A DNA stretch of 64,000 nt from Tillus elongatus (GCA_964006375.1 OZ023262.1:55762366-55826365); one strand, 5' to 3'; positions 10,805 to 23,818 are shown, numbered from the stretch's first letter. A program made the numbers and translations. Notes: generated by a model not told the origin, from the letters alone.

Positions 10805-11457
10805 AAACGAAGTGGGGTCTTGTGAAGCCCTTAAGGCCCTAAGTAGCCCACGGGTGAATTCCAGACTGGTAAAGTCGAGACGTGACGAGCGTCCGGGCTG
10901 TGCAGAATGAGGTCACCCTCATCTGGGTGCCGGGTCACTCAGGGGTCAAAGGCAATGAAGAAGCTGACAGTCTCGCGAAGAAAGGGTCAGCAGAACCATT
11001 TATGGGACCAGAACCGGTTCTGCGCGTGACAAAGAGCTCTGCCAGGGGAGCCATTAAGTCCTGGGTCAGAATCGAACACAAGGTGTACTGGGCAGACTGT
11101 CCAGGGTTCAGACATGGTAAGTCAGTAATTGAGGATCCCAGTTCAATGAGAGTTGTGGAGCTGCTAAATCGTGGCAGAGGACAGCTCAGAAACATAACAG
11201 GTCTCTTGACGGGACACATGGCCGTCAAGAAACACCTGCATAAAATGGGGCGGTTTGAGGGGGACCTGGCAAGCAGACCCTGCGGCGAGGGGGAGGAATC
11301 AGCCCAGCACATCTTGTGCGAGTGTAAAGCTCTGGACCGCAAAAGGCAACTGATCTACGGTCACTCTAGACCGGAAACAGAGCAATATAAAACTACACCC
11401 TACCAATTGCTGTGCAGACTAGTCCAAGGCACAGCGATTTTGGAATGGGTGGGGTAG
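10805..11457 (+). pseudogene. LINE RNase H C-terminal half with Cys-His C-terminus
   Basis: The first frame reads EALKALSSPRVNSRLV (about 10815-10866), normally directly downstream of the RNase H strand lost at 5254. A frameshift near 10890 leads into NEVTLIWVPGHSGVKG and NEEADSLAKKG, the conserved C-terminal RNase H motif with the His and last Asp. The tail ends with GEGEESAQHILCECKAL, a LINE C-terminal Cys/His motif. Codon usage is GC-richer than the surroundings, as in a once-active ORF. With 5018-5254 it makes one interrupted Jockey/R1-like LINE 3' end. Confidence 0.8.
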
Positions 11458-11754
11458 AAAACACAAAGGGCACAATAAGCCGAAGGCTGCGGTGCTATTG
11501 GCCCGGCAAAGACGCGGACGAGCCCTGAGGGAAAAAGGGTCTTGTGATAACTCATTTGAGATATCTCTTCATTATCTATTCAAAAATGTTTTGGTTTTAA
11601 AATTTATTGCAAAAATTAACAGTAAAAAAATATCTGATTGCTTAACTTCCCTATAACTCACTACAAAATTAATAACTAATCGTGTTTCATTCTTTATAAT
11701 GAGAAAGCAAGCAAAAACTATTTCAGCGTCCTTTCTGGACAATAGCAATTAAAA

Positions 11755-11800
11755 AAAAAGAAAGTTTACTACCATAACGCACTTGCTGCGTCCAGACTTT
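11755..11800 (+). mobile_element. HINE 3' terminus fragment
   Basis: TACTACCATAACGCACTTG, then CTGCGTCCAGAC and a T-run, is a forward HINE terminus. Together with 10589 it brackets the LINE fragment. Confidence 0.55.
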
Positions 11801-12005
11801 TTCTTTAGTTAAAAATAAAACATTTCAATATTGTTTATATTAGAAGATGATGTGTCACGTAGAAGTGGGGATGTTCGATATACATCGATGCATCGAAAAC
11901 ATCGATATTTTCGATGCGATGCATCGGGATTATGCGATCTATCGAATACATGGAAATATATTCAATACATCGATGTATTTTTCTCAATACATCAATTGCC
12001 TTATA

Positions 12006-12148
12006 AAGCTAGGTTCATACACTCGCGAATGGCGAAACTATTTACTATTGGGTTTATTTTAAATAATATTACGATATTATTTAAAATAAACCAATAGGGA
12101 TACGTATCGCGGCGATTTCGAAATTCGCGAGTGTATGAACCTAGGCTT
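12006..12148. mobile_element. 143-bp MITE with 25-bp TIRs
   Basis: TIRs AAGCTAGGTTCATACACTCG... (12006-12030) and the complement at 12123-12148 are near perfect. The interior is a second hairpin, ATTGGGTTTATTTTAAATAA... pairing 12048-12070 with 12075-12096. The whole element could fold into a two-part cruciform. Superfamily not determined. Confidence 0.7.
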
Positions 12149-12280
12149 AGAAGTTTTTACTTGAAATGAGAACATGTCGGAAAATATAAAGTATTATGCA
12201 TACCATAATATGATAATCCCGCACAAGCTCTAAATCAGCAAAGGAGCAGACTCAAGGGTAAACGACTGAGTAAAAAAAGG

Positions 12281-13756
<1,476 letters not shown>

Positions 13757-13851
13757 TACTGTTTTTACAGAGTTTAGAAAAATATTGGGATTTATAATCT
13801 TATTTTTATACTATTACTTCCACATCGTCAATATGTGTGGAAGTATGGTAA

Positions 13852-14575
13852 CTCCGACAAAAATTTCGAAAAATTTGTTTCGCTTAAACGTCGTAAATAG
13901 TATCAAAACATAGAAAACATGATTTGGGATCGAGTATTTTTTTGGTCTGTCGGTCTGTATGTCTATCTGTTTGTAACCACGATAACATTAGAACGAATTG
14001 AGATATCGTCTTCAAACTTGGTATACAGATACCACCCGACAAACGAACCGTTCGGTTGTTTTTGGCAAAAATCGCTCAAGGGTGTAGGGGATCAATGCGG
14101 GGTGATTTGGTGAAAACTGACAATTTTTCGTTAAAGCTCGAGTAATATAGCGTTTTAGGGTGTGTTCATTAGAAAACTTTCAATTTTATCAAACATCTGG
14201 TATTCTGTGCTGAAATTAAATAAGGAGTTGAATGTGTGAAGATGGAATATGTGACAAAAATGTCTAATTTTTTCTTGCTAAAACGGCGTAAAACGTCTCA
14301 AAATATATAGAAAACTTGATTTTGGAACGAAAATTTTTTTGTCTGTCGGTCAGACGGTTTGTCGGCCTGTACGTCTGTCTGTTAGTAGGCCCGATATCAT
14401 TTCGAACGAATTGAGATATCATCTTTGGTATCCAGTTATCACGCGACAAAGAAACGCTTCGAATGGTTCTTGGGTAAGATCGCTTTAGGGGTAGCGGATA
14501 AATGAGGGGTTATTTGCAGAAAATTGATTTTTTTTTGTTAAAACTCGAGTAATATTTCAGTTAGAGTAACGTTTC
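13852..14575 (+). repeat. Two diverged tandem copies, period about 400 bp
   Basis: The blocks at 13852-14200 and 14250-14575 share CGTAAA...CTCAAAA/ATCAAAA...TAGAAAAC, GTCTGTCGGTC, GAACGAATTGAGATATC, CACGCGACAAA/CACCCGACAAA and AAAGCTCGAGTAATAT/AAACTCGAGTAATAT. They lie inside the hAT-like element. No protein is recognised. Confidence 0.6.
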
Positions 14576-15104
14576 AGAAGTTTATGGGTACGGGAATTTT
14601 CTTTGTGATTAAGTCATGGACCCTGAATTCATTCCATGAGAATGTCTTTCTGAGGAGAGTAGATTATCACAGCTATGTGGAAGTTATCATTCAATTTGCA
14701 GCATTATTTTGTATCCCGTTTTCACTTTTTTTTTTGTATAGAAAATTAGTAGAAAATTAACTTTTTATTTTATTTCATTTTACCGATTCGATGCATCGCA
14801 AACATTGATGATTTTTTCCTTACTACTGCGGTATACATCAAGAAAAACATGATGTCTATTTTCGATGAACTTTATACCTAACATTCCTTTAATAAAAGGT
14901 TTTGATTTTTAAATGTTCCCCCGATATATCGAGAAGAATCGATGCCACGTAACGATGCATTACATCGGAAAAAACATCTATGTATTTTTTCAGTGGACAT
15001 CCCTACGTAGAAGGGAAAATATCAAATAATCAGCATGTATTTTTATCTGGACGATCCACAGTGTCCAGTCTATTTGTTATAACATAGTTTATTTCTCACC
15101 GCCT

Positions 15105-15475
15105 GGATGCTCCCAGGTTGGCCGGACTTTTTCAAAGCATTTAACCATGTTGATTACAGCTGACTCTTGCATAAACTGAGTGGTTTTAACATTTCACTAA
15201 AACTGATTACCTTATTGAAGAGTTACCTGTCAAACAGGCAGCGGTATATTGAACACAATGGTGTTAGGTCCGAGCCGTTTAGTGCTCTCTCTGGGGTACC
15301 ACAGTGATCCATTTTGGTCCCTTTGTTCACTTGTTTTTAACATGTTTGTGGACGACATCAACTGTTACCTGTCTGTTTATAATCTTTTGGGTGCCGATGA
15401 TCTAAACCTGTTTCACAAAATTTCATCTTGGGAAGACTGTTGTCATTTAACTGGGGTGAGTAGAACTGTTTGAGC
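15105..15475 (+). pseudogene. LINE reverse transcriptase fragment
   Basis: Spread over shifted frames are FFKAFNHVDYS (RT motif with SKAFD-like Asp), GFNISLKLITLLKSYLSNR, QRYIEHNGVRSEPFSALSG VPQ followed by a stop in place of Gly, and VFNMFVDDINCYLSVYNLL with GADDLNLF where YADD is usual. These are Jockey/CR1-type RT motifs. At least two frameshifts, a nonsense codon and loss of the Tyr before ADD mark it as dead. Confidence 0.65.
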
Positions 15476-15519
15476 TTTAATATGTGCAAATGTTGTTGTT
15501 GTTCTCTTCATTTCTTTCA

Positions 15520-16420
15520 GCGCTTCCCTTTTTATTACAAACAGATCCAGTCTGAGGTAGATATGGCGGTTCTTGGTTATGCTGCTTAGAATCCCCGGAC
15601 GAGTATGAGGCAACTGGTGAATCTGGTTTTGGGTACCATTCAAAACATATCGAAGCTTCATAAATTCCACCCATACAAAATTCATTTTGCACACGAACTA
15701 AATGAAGATGACTTTGACCGCCGTCTGGACTTTTGTGAACTGATAAGTGAACGAGTGGTGAATGCTCCGAATTTTCTTTTAAATACTAGCTTTTCGAATG
15801 AGTGTTCGTTTTTCTAAAATGGTACCGTGAATCGTCATAATTGTCGCTATTGTGCCGATTTTAATCGCGGGTTATGTCACGACATTTTATACAACACTCG
15901 GAAAAATTTAACGTTTGGGCCGGAAAGTCTGGTGACCATATTGTTGGTTCCTTTTTCTTACCTGATAATCTGACTGGCGATATGTACTTGAAGTTGTTAT
16001 AAAACACCATTGGTCAATGCTGACTGACATTATTGAAAATGATGAGCATTATCTCGAAGACCAGTATTTCAGCAGGATGGAGCACATCCACACTACGTTT
16101 TGCCAGTTCGACAATATCTTGACCACATATTCACAAATCGGTGGGTTGGAAGAAGAGGTGTTACAGAATGACCCGCACGATCGCCAAATTTATAGCCCCT
16201 AGATTCCTTTTTGTGGGGTCACATAAAAAGGAAAATATATTCTGCTCAGCCCGATTTTTTACAAGTATTACGTCAGCGTATTGTAAACGAAAACCGCCAA
16301 ATCACTTTAGAATTGTTACAGAATGTGCGGTGGCGTTTTGAGCAAAACTTGTATCATTGTATGCAGGCTGGTGATCAAAATTTTTGATCGCACCACCGCT
16401 TAAGGGTTGGTGATGCGACA
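15520..16420 (+). pseudogene. Tc1/mariner-type (DUF4817/DDE) transposase, decayed
   Basis: Across several frames the sequence reads VDMAVLGYAA, stop, NPRTSMRQLVNL, GTIQNISKLHKFHPYKIHF, HELNEDDFDRRLDFCEL, then NRHNCRYCADFN, NLTGDMYLKLL, and MLTDIIENDEHYLEDQ. These match the helix-turn-helix plus DDE layout of the element at 34.7-37.7 kb. The usual SDEC reads SNEC near 15800, so the first catalytic Asp is Asn. Multiple stops and shifts remove activity. The N-terminal third is absent. Confidence 0.75.
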
Positions 16421-16559
16421 TTAAAAATTGGTCTAAAGGTATTTCCCCTTGAAAGTAAAATGTACCTCTTTGAGCGATTTTTAACAATTACGATAAGTGC
16501 CATCAAGCGCGTCTGTTTCGTTTATTTACAAGTGACCATCCTGTATATATCAACAAATA

Positions 16560-16665
16560 CAAATATTCACTGACCCTGAAAACGAGTTAGAGGTGTTAAT
16601 TTACGCCCAATCTTAAATCCGTGATCTCCGATAATTTTTTCTAGGAAAATTCGCTAAAAAAGCTA
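16560..16665 (-). mobile_element. HINE 5'-end fragment
   Basis: CACTGACCCTGAAAACG followed by GATCTCCGATAATTTTTTC and GAAAATTCGCTAA is a minus-strand HINE 5' block without (TA)n. Confidence 0.5.
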
Positions 16666-17193
16666 CTGCAGAGAGCCATCGTTGCCACGACATCGCGACC
16701 TTACCTTTAGACTGTGATGATAATGACACTCAACTTTTTACTTGAGACAAACTCGTTCATTTATGAATAATGCCTTTACGTCCCGTCCTTAGAAATGGTT
16801 GCCAATTTCTGAATCTGTTATCTGGTGTTGGTCATTGTGCATAGCGACGGAAATAGGCAAACTTAAAATTTTTAACAATACATTTCAGATTCTGAGATCC
16901 CCGGTGGATTTCAGTAGCTGCAGCAGCATAATTAACGTAATGGTCATATTAATAAATAATGTTTGTAATCGCCAAATCTAGCCATCATAATAATTTACGT
17001 TAATTTGCATCGATATCTCTCGGAGCCAGTGTGTGCTCTTGTCCAAAACGAGGAATATTTTAGTGAGAGGTTTTAATATTCATATCATTGATTTTCCTTG
17101 TGTGCAGCTCTTGGTGATATAAAGTATTACACGGGGTATAAATATTTACTGAGGCTTCTAAATCCAGTGCATTCGATTACGTTTCAAACTGAG
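16666..17193. other. No recognised feature
   Basis: No ORF, repeat or RNA could be supported. It may be older single-copy or unidentified repeat sequence into which the foldback at 17208 inserted. Confidence 0.4.
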
Positions 17194-17268
17194 TATAAAA
17201 CAATTATTTTTCCAAGGTAGAAAAGAACAGAACAAGGCTATACTCCAGACTGAATTTTTATTAGGTAA

Positions 17269-17315
17269 AAGCCCTACGCGTTTCGGCCCATAAATCTGGC
17301 CATCATCAGGAGCTT
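17269..17315 (-). ncRNA. Hammerhead ribozyme, F1 left arm
   Basis: On minus: stem I AAGCTC/GGGCTT (6 bp with one G-U), core CTGATGA, unpaired T, helix II GGCC...GGCC, GAAA, palindromic stem III ACG/CGT, cleavage expected after A (17275). All core bases I can check are intact, making this the cleanest HHR candidate in the window. Confidence 0.85.
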
Positions 17316-17869
17316 CCTGAAACATTACAAAAGGTGCTTGTGTCAGAAACAAAGCCTCTGGTAGGTCGGCAAGTATCACACGATACCCGCTGTTACAGAA
17401 TTCTAAACAGTCTTACAAGCAAAGTCTAAAAACACAAACTATAGTCAAAACTAACATTCTGTACAACAAATTATACTAATAAAATCAAAGCTAAAAGCTA
17501 AAAGTTAAGAAGTTAAAAACATCAAATGTCCAAAGCTCAGTCGAGGCACCTCTAAGCAGCAAAAATAGCAATGCAAAAGCAGTGAAAGTCACCAAAACAG
17601 GCAGAAACCCGTGTAAATTAAGATTTAAAATTGCAATGACACACTACAATGTAACGTCTCTAAACAACTAAACTTCTTAACTTTTAGCTTTTAGCTTTGA
17701 TTTTATTAGTATAATTTGTTGTACAGAATGTTAGTTTTGACTATAGTTTGTGTTTTTAGACTTTGCTTGTAAGACTGTTTAGAATTCTGAAATAGCGGGT
17801 ATCGTGTGATACTTGCCGACCTACCAGAGACTTTGTTTCTGACACAACCACCTTTTGTAATGTTTCAGG

Positions 17870-17916
17870 AAGCCCCCGATGATGGCCAGATTTATGGGCC
17901 GAAACGCGTAGGGCTT
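17870..17916 (+). ncRNA. Hammerhead ribozyme, F1 right arm, core substitution
   Basis: Stem I AAGCCC/GGGCTT is perfect and helix II, GAAA and stem III ACG/CGT are intact, but the core reads CCGATGA (17876-17882): invariant U4 is C. Cleavage would be after A17910, 100 nt before the element end at 18010. Activity is probably impaired. Confidence 0.75.
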
Positions 17917-18223
17917 TTACCTAATAAAAATTCAGTCTGGAGTATAGCCTTGTTCTGTTCTTTTCTACCTTGGAAATATGTCTAACCCAGACGTTGTGAC
18001 GTTCAGAAATTATAAAACAATTATGTTTAGGAACCGGTCAATGCAGTTGCCAAGAAAATGAGAAGTTGCTTGCATCTCTGAGCAACCGAGTAACCTTAGA
18101 AATAGCATTAGAAAAACAGTGATATACCGCAAGGTTTATAGTCACTATGTGAAAACTGGAACCTGTGATGGGCACTAATAAGTACCCTTGGAGAACCCAA
18201 ATCACCACAACACATATTTCAGA

Positions 18224-18268
18224 GACCTTACGATCGTTTCGTTGACCATGTCAACATCTTCATAGGAA
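18224..18268 (-). ncRNA. Hammerhead motif in the inverted pLTR, degenerate core
   Basis: On minus the helix II GTTGAC/GTCAAC, GAAA and stem III ACGA/TCGT are perfect, but the core reads ATGAAGA, so invariant C3 is A. It is probably inactive unless the fold shifts. Confidence 0.65.
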
Positions 18269-18540
18269 GAAAAATTCTAAAATTAAACTATTAGCTACAG
18301 TGTATTTATATCGCGTCTAGGTAAACGAACTAGTCCGAAGTAAAATTGTCGTCGAAGACTCATCGTTTGTTTATTGTGTAGTGAAACTACGAGGTTGAAG
18401 AACTGATTTAATCTTCTGGCCGACAAATTTATGTGCCCTTATCTAATATAGTACCGAGTTATTTAAGGGATCTGCACGTTCCCTTTCGATCTAGAAATTT
18501 ACTGTGTGGATATTGGAGCAAGTCGGCAAGCACATCTAAA

Positions 18541-19161
18541 AATAGATTTAATACAGAATTAAAATATATAAAAAATGTGGCGAGATATAACGGTTACTCG
18601 GATGGTTTAATAGACAAATTGGTTAACAAACACAGAACAAAGAAAATGATATCTGAATGTACGACATTTAAGAAAGATAAAATAAAGAAAAAAATTGTGT
18701 GTTTACCTTATGAACCACAAATCACAAAGGGTTTGGAAAGTATTTTTAAGAAAGCCGATTTACATTTGACTTTTTCGATGAAAAGTAATTTAAAAAATTT
18801 GTTGGGTAACAGGAAAAACAAAGACAAAGTCACTGAAATGTCTGGTATTTATGAGATTAGTTGCAAAGATTGCAATCTAAAATACGTGGGTCAAACTAGG
18901 AGAAACTTAGCCACCAGATTTCGCGAACATCACGCACATTTACGATATGGTATGGTGGACAAATCGTGTGTGGAACAACATATATGGGATAATAATCACC
19001 ACATTGACAAAGAAAATTTGAAACTTGTCAAAAATGTTAGACATCAAGCTATGCTTGATTCATTAGAAAGTATTTTTATATTAAGGTAGATTAAGAACAA
19101 AACTCCATTGAATCGTGCGGCACCTTTAATTTCAAGCCCTTTATTTCCACTTTGCATTTGA
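18541..19161 (+). pseudogene. PLE-1 RT C-terminus and GIY-YIG domain, 5'-truncated
   Basis: The frame begins at KNRFNTELKYIKNVARYNGY, equal to residue 405 onward of the 2006-3841 protein, and keeps GIYEISCKDC, KYVGQTRRNLATRFREH and LESIFILR, then meets TAG at 19087 where the full protein continues. The open frame extends 5' into the inverted pLTR (from 18433), but those residues are not PLE protein. The nuclease residues (Tyr, Arg, Glu) are retained, but there is no RT. Confidence 0.85.
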
Positions 19162-19749
19162 CCACTTAAACACTCCCAATTTGTCTGGTAGAATAATAAA
19201 TTACTGCCAATAAGTCGGCGGGTCTATACATATACTAATCTCTACGCTTGTCTCGACTTAAAGACCCTTTCGTTTTCTTTGTATCTATGAAGTCAATATA
19301 AATACTGTTTACGAAGAATTAAAATCAATATAAATATAGTTTTTATGTAGTATTTAAGTTGAATTGTTTATCCTTCGTTAGAGTTAACATTGTGAGCCAA
19401 ACACCCGGGTTTAGTTTTCTATATAAAAAAGATGAGCGGAGGTTATGGTGTTTGTCGCGCCAGATGTGCTTGTCGGCTTGCTCCAGTATCCACATAGTAA
19501 AATTCTAAATCGAAAGAGAACGTGCAGATTCCTTAAATAACTCGGTACCTTTCCTTTTAAGCCTATTATCCCCATATTAGATAAGAGCTCATAAATTTGT
19601 AGACCAGAAGATTAAAGCAGGTCTTCGACCTCGTAGTTTCACTACACAATAAACAAACGATGGGTCTTCGACGACAATTTTACTTCGGACTAGTTCGTTT
19701 ACCTAGACGCGATATAAATACACTGTAGCTAGAAGTTTAATTTTAGAAT

Positions 19750-19795
19750 TTTTCTCTGAAGATGTTGACATGGTCAACGAAACGATTGTAAGGTC
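19750..19795 (+). ncRNA. Hammerhead ribozyme in forward pLTR
   Basis: Core CTGAAGA (19756-19762), unpaired T, helix II GTTGAC/GTCAAC, GAAA (19779-19782), stem III ACGA/TTGT with one G-U, cleavage expected after A19790, stem I TCT/AGG. All invariant bases checked are present. Confidence 0.82.
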
Positions 19796-20239
19796 TCTGA
19801 AATATGTGTTGTGGTGATTTGGGTTCTCCAAATGTACTTATTTGCAAGGTTTAGAGATTAAAGAGGTCGCATGGTAACTCTCGACGAATCAGAGAGCGAA
19901 GCGGGAATACTTCACATGTATTCCCAATTTAAATCTACTGGAATGACAGGGCATTGAATATTGAAATCAGACGCATTTTTGTGTTCGTCTTTACAAAGTT
20001 ATGTTCTTTTTGAACTTAACAAGATTAAACATTGAATAATAAGTTAAAAATTAAGATCTGTCACATAGTAACAGAAAGCATTAAAGTTTTAGGATATTAA
20101 TTGATTTCAAATTAATGGATTCAATTAATTGGTTTATCTTGAAAAGTTCATTTCTGAACGTCACACAGTATGGGATAGACATCACTAAACATTGAATGTA
20201 AGGCTTCCCACCAGACAACAAATTTATTCATTTAATTAC

Positions 20240-20282
20240 TTCCCAACGCGTTTCGACCTCCAAGAGGTCATCCTCAGGGGAT
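20240..20282 (-). ncRNA. Hammerhead ribozyme, F2 left arm
   Basis: On minus: stem I TCCC/GGGA, core CTGAGGA, unpaired T, helix II GACCTC/GAGGTC with TTG loop, GAAA, stem III ACG/CGT, cleavage expected after T at 20245. That is 98 nt before the element end at 20147. No core mismatch seen. Confidence 0.85.
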
Positions 20283-20491
20283 ACATTTGAACAATTCTCA
20301 AAAATTGTACTTGAAACTATACATAAGGTTCAACAGGCCAAAACTTCATCCTTTGTACCAGGGGCCTCGCAACACTACATCTGAATTCGCCAGATGTAGT
20401 GGTGCAGGCCCCTGGTACAAAGGATGAAGTTTTGGCCTGTTAAACCTTTTGTATAGTTTCAAGTACAATTTTTGAGAATTGTTCAAATTTA

Positions 20492-20533
20492 TCCCCTGAG
20501 GATGACCTCTTGGAAGTCGAAACGCGTTGGGAA
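20492..20533 (+). ncRNA. Hammerhead ribozyme, F2 right arm
   Basis: Core CTGAGGA (20496-20502), GAAA (20519-20522), stem III ACG/CGT and stem I TCCC/GGGA are intact. Helix II has one mismatch (GACCTC with GAAGTC). Confidence 0.82.
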
Positions 20534-20759
20534 GTAATTAAATGAATAAATTTGTTGTCTGGTGGGAAGCCTTTCATTCAATGTTTAGTGATATCTTGAA
20601 AAGAATTCAAAGAATTAATTAATATTTATGATATTATAATTTCATGGGAAATTGGACCAGAATACTTTTCTTCTAAACCACAACACAGGTTTTTAGTTGC
20701 TTTAATACCTTGCCCTACTCACGGAGGGATTTTAGTTTCTTTTTCAGAAACACGCTTAG

Positions 20760-21210
20760 AATCCTCTCCCCCTGGATTCACAAACCACCAAAAAGTTTCT
20801 TACAAACGACCCCCAAGAAAATTACGGGACCAGGAGTGAATAGGGGTGATGGGTGAGGAAGAAGAAACGAAAAATGCGAACAAAAAACAGCCTAGCCGGA
20901 CCTGTATAAGTTGCCTTCATTCCATTTTACATCCTTAAAATCCTGTTTACCCCGCACATAACCCCTATTTGCGCCAGGTCCCGTAACCTTCTTGGGGGTT
21001 GTTTCCATTTTTTTTTGTGGTTTACGCATTGAGGGTAGTTGTAGGCATGCAGAAGGGAAGGAAACCTCCCAAGTACAAAGCACCCAACCCTTCCCCACCC
21101 TTGTCCCATGCCGGCTGACACCTCCAAATCACGGGGAAGGGTTTCTCCTTCGCCTTCTGCATGACTACACCCACCCTCAATGCATAAACAACAAGAAAAA
21201 ATTTCAGACA
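20760..21210. repeat. Two imperfect stem-loop repeats
   Basis: CCCCCAAGAAAATTACGGGA (near 20811) pairs imperfectly with TCCCGTAACCTTCTTGGGGG (near 20979). GCATTGAGGGTAG...GCATGCAGAAGG (near 21027) pairs with CCTTCTGCATG...CCACCCTCAATGC (near 21153). Unlike its surroundings the stretch is GC-rich. Origin unknown. Confidence 0.55.
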
Positions 21211-21239
21211 AGGCTAAAGGCCTATACGACTCACTAAAC

Positions 21240-21905
21240 AATCTACAATCTACATTCCGAATAACTCACATGATACGTGCGCACAAAAAATGGCTAGTTT
21301 GATATTTTCAGTCAACAGCTTAATACATTTTTCTTTTAGCCTATAAAGAAGCCAATGAAAATAAAAATGACCGTGGTTGAATTTGTTCACCTGGAGGCCA
21401 GAACATATACACAAAAAAAAATTAAAGCAAAAATAGATATAACAAAGAAAAAGAGTACATTATGGATGTGACTGAATATAACGGCTATTTTGTTTGCCCG
21501 GTGGAGAAATTAATTAACAAATATAAAACAAAGAAAACGTTAGCAGAATCAAGGACCCTCAGAAAAAACAAGTATAAAACAAACAAAACGTTAGCCGAAT
21601 CAACGACCTTCAGAAAAGAGAAAGATGATCAAAATTTTGTCTGCTTATCATTTAAACCGCAATTTACCAGAGATCTCGATAGCAATTTAAAAAAAAACTA
21701 ATTTGCAACAATTTTTCAACAAAAAAACTTTCATACTTAAGGAAAATTTAGCACAACTGTGAAACGGTGCAGTAAATAGATTGCAGGGCATGTTTGGGAT
21801 AAAAATCACCACGTAGATAAAGAAGAACTAAAATTAATCCAAAATGTTAGACAACCGCGATAATTAAACGCATTTGAAAGTAGATACATAATATATCTAT
21901 TATCG
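21240..21905 (+). pseudogene. Diverged PLE protein remnant (PLE-2)
   Basis: Scattered frames match the PLE-1 protein: IYIPNNSHDTCAQKMASL (to INYIPNDSHHTFAQKTAS), then EYNGYFVCPVEKLINKYKTK, NFVCLSFKPQFTRDLDSNL (to KFVCLPYEPQITKGLESIF), and at 21783-21850 HVWDKNHHVDKEELKLIQNV from the GIY-YIG tail. A roughly 66-bp segment (KTKKTLAES...) is tandemly duplicated. The GIY/YIG core is missing. It is clearly older and of another subfamily than PLE-1. Confidence 0.75.
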
Positions 21906-21937
21906 AATTTTTCCTAATGAAAATTCACTACAAATGT

Positions 21938-22242
21938 GTTTATATTAGATATAGGTAAGCGACAGCAGCTCCCAAGGGATGATCAAAGACACTGTACCTG
22001 GTCGGATTGATCGAAAGTCCCTCTATTAGAGTTCCGTTGTCTTTATTCCCACGTCGCGTCGACACTTTTTGTTTGGTTTATTTGAGCAATATGAGGTTTA
22101 TTTCAGCAATATGTACAAAACGTGTCGATGTGACGTGGGAATAAAGACAACTGAACTCTAATAGAGGGACTTTCGATCAACCCGACCAGGTACAGTGTCT
22201 TTGATCATCCCTGGAGAGCTGCTGTCGCTAGTATAAACACAA

Positions 22243-22243
<1 letters not shown>
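21938..22243. repeat. 305-bp foldback, origin unknown
   Basis: GTGTTTATATTAG...GCGACAGCAGCT and GGATGATCAAAGACACTGTA on the left pair with the complement on the right, ending AGCTGCTGTCGC...TATAAACAC. It lies between a HINE 3' subterminal fragment (21905-21937) and the 5' end of H6. No HHR core was found. Confidence 0.65.
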
Positions 22244-23654
<1,411 letters not shown>

Positions 23655-23664
23655 AATTTTTTAA

Positions 23665-23818
23665 TTGTTAAGCTTTTAGAATACTTTATCCTGTGAGGAC
23701 GTTAACTTTGTTAGTGAAACGATCGTCAATTCTTTCTAAAAATGGGTTGTGGTGAAATGGATTTCTCAAATTGTACTTATCAGTGCTCATCACAGTTTCC
23801 CATCTTTACTTAAGTGTA
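23665..23818 (+). repeat. Solo PLE-1-type pLTR with decayed hammerhead
   Basis: GTTGTGGTGAAATGG, AATTGTACTTATCAGTG and CTCATCACAG match the PLE-1 pLTR. The HHR region (23685-23735) keeps GAAA and stem III ACGATCGT, but the core is CTGTGAG. No coding sequence. Confidence 0.6.

Larger units (their letters stand above)
17194..18024 (+). mobile_element. HHR-bearing foldback F1 with 14-bp TSD
   Basis: TATAAAACAATTAT occurs at 17194-17207 and 18011-18024, flanking the element 17208-18010. Arms 17208-17515 and 17670-17975 are inverted copies around a 154-bp loop. Only the right side has an unpaired tail of 35 nt (17976-18010: ATATGTCTAACCCAGACG...GTGACGTTCAGAAAT). Each arm carries an HHR motif. No ORF is present. 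A 14-bp TSD and HHR arms suggest mobilisation by PLE-type target-primed reverse transcription. Confidence 0.8.
18129..19853 (+). mobile_element. Truncated PLE-1 copy with inverted pLTRs and 10-bp TSD
   Basis: GCAAGGTTTA at 18129-18138 and 19844-19853 flanks the insertion. An inverted pLTR (18142-18537) precedes a 3' piece of the PLE ORF (18541-19160), followed by the same pLTR in forward orientation (19461-19843). Each pLTR has an HHR motif. The structure parallels 1-4540 but with the ORF on one side only. Confidence 0.85.
20135..20603 (-). mobile_element. HHR-bearing foldback F2 with 12-bp TSD
   Basis: TATCTTGAAAAG at 20135-20146 and 20592-20603 flanks a roughly 445-bp insertion in repeat R. 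Arms 20181-20385 and 20390-20592 are nearly loop-less inverted copies, each with an HHR. An unpaired tail lies only on the left (20147-20180); its complement contains GTCTATCCCAT and GTGACGTTCAGAAAT, matching the tail of F1. No ORF. Confidence 0.82.
19844..20720 (+). repeat. Host repeat R, first copy, interrupted by foldback F2
   Basis: Segments 19844-20146 and 20604-20720 align with 60067-60239 plus 61912-62165: AATTTAAATCTA, CTTTACAAAGTTATGTT, GAACTT...AACAAGATTAAACAT, TTTTAGGATATTAAT, TTGGTTTATCTTGAAAA. No coding sequence is seen. It serves as the empty site for HINE H20, and the second copy as the empty site for F2. Confidence 0.75.
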
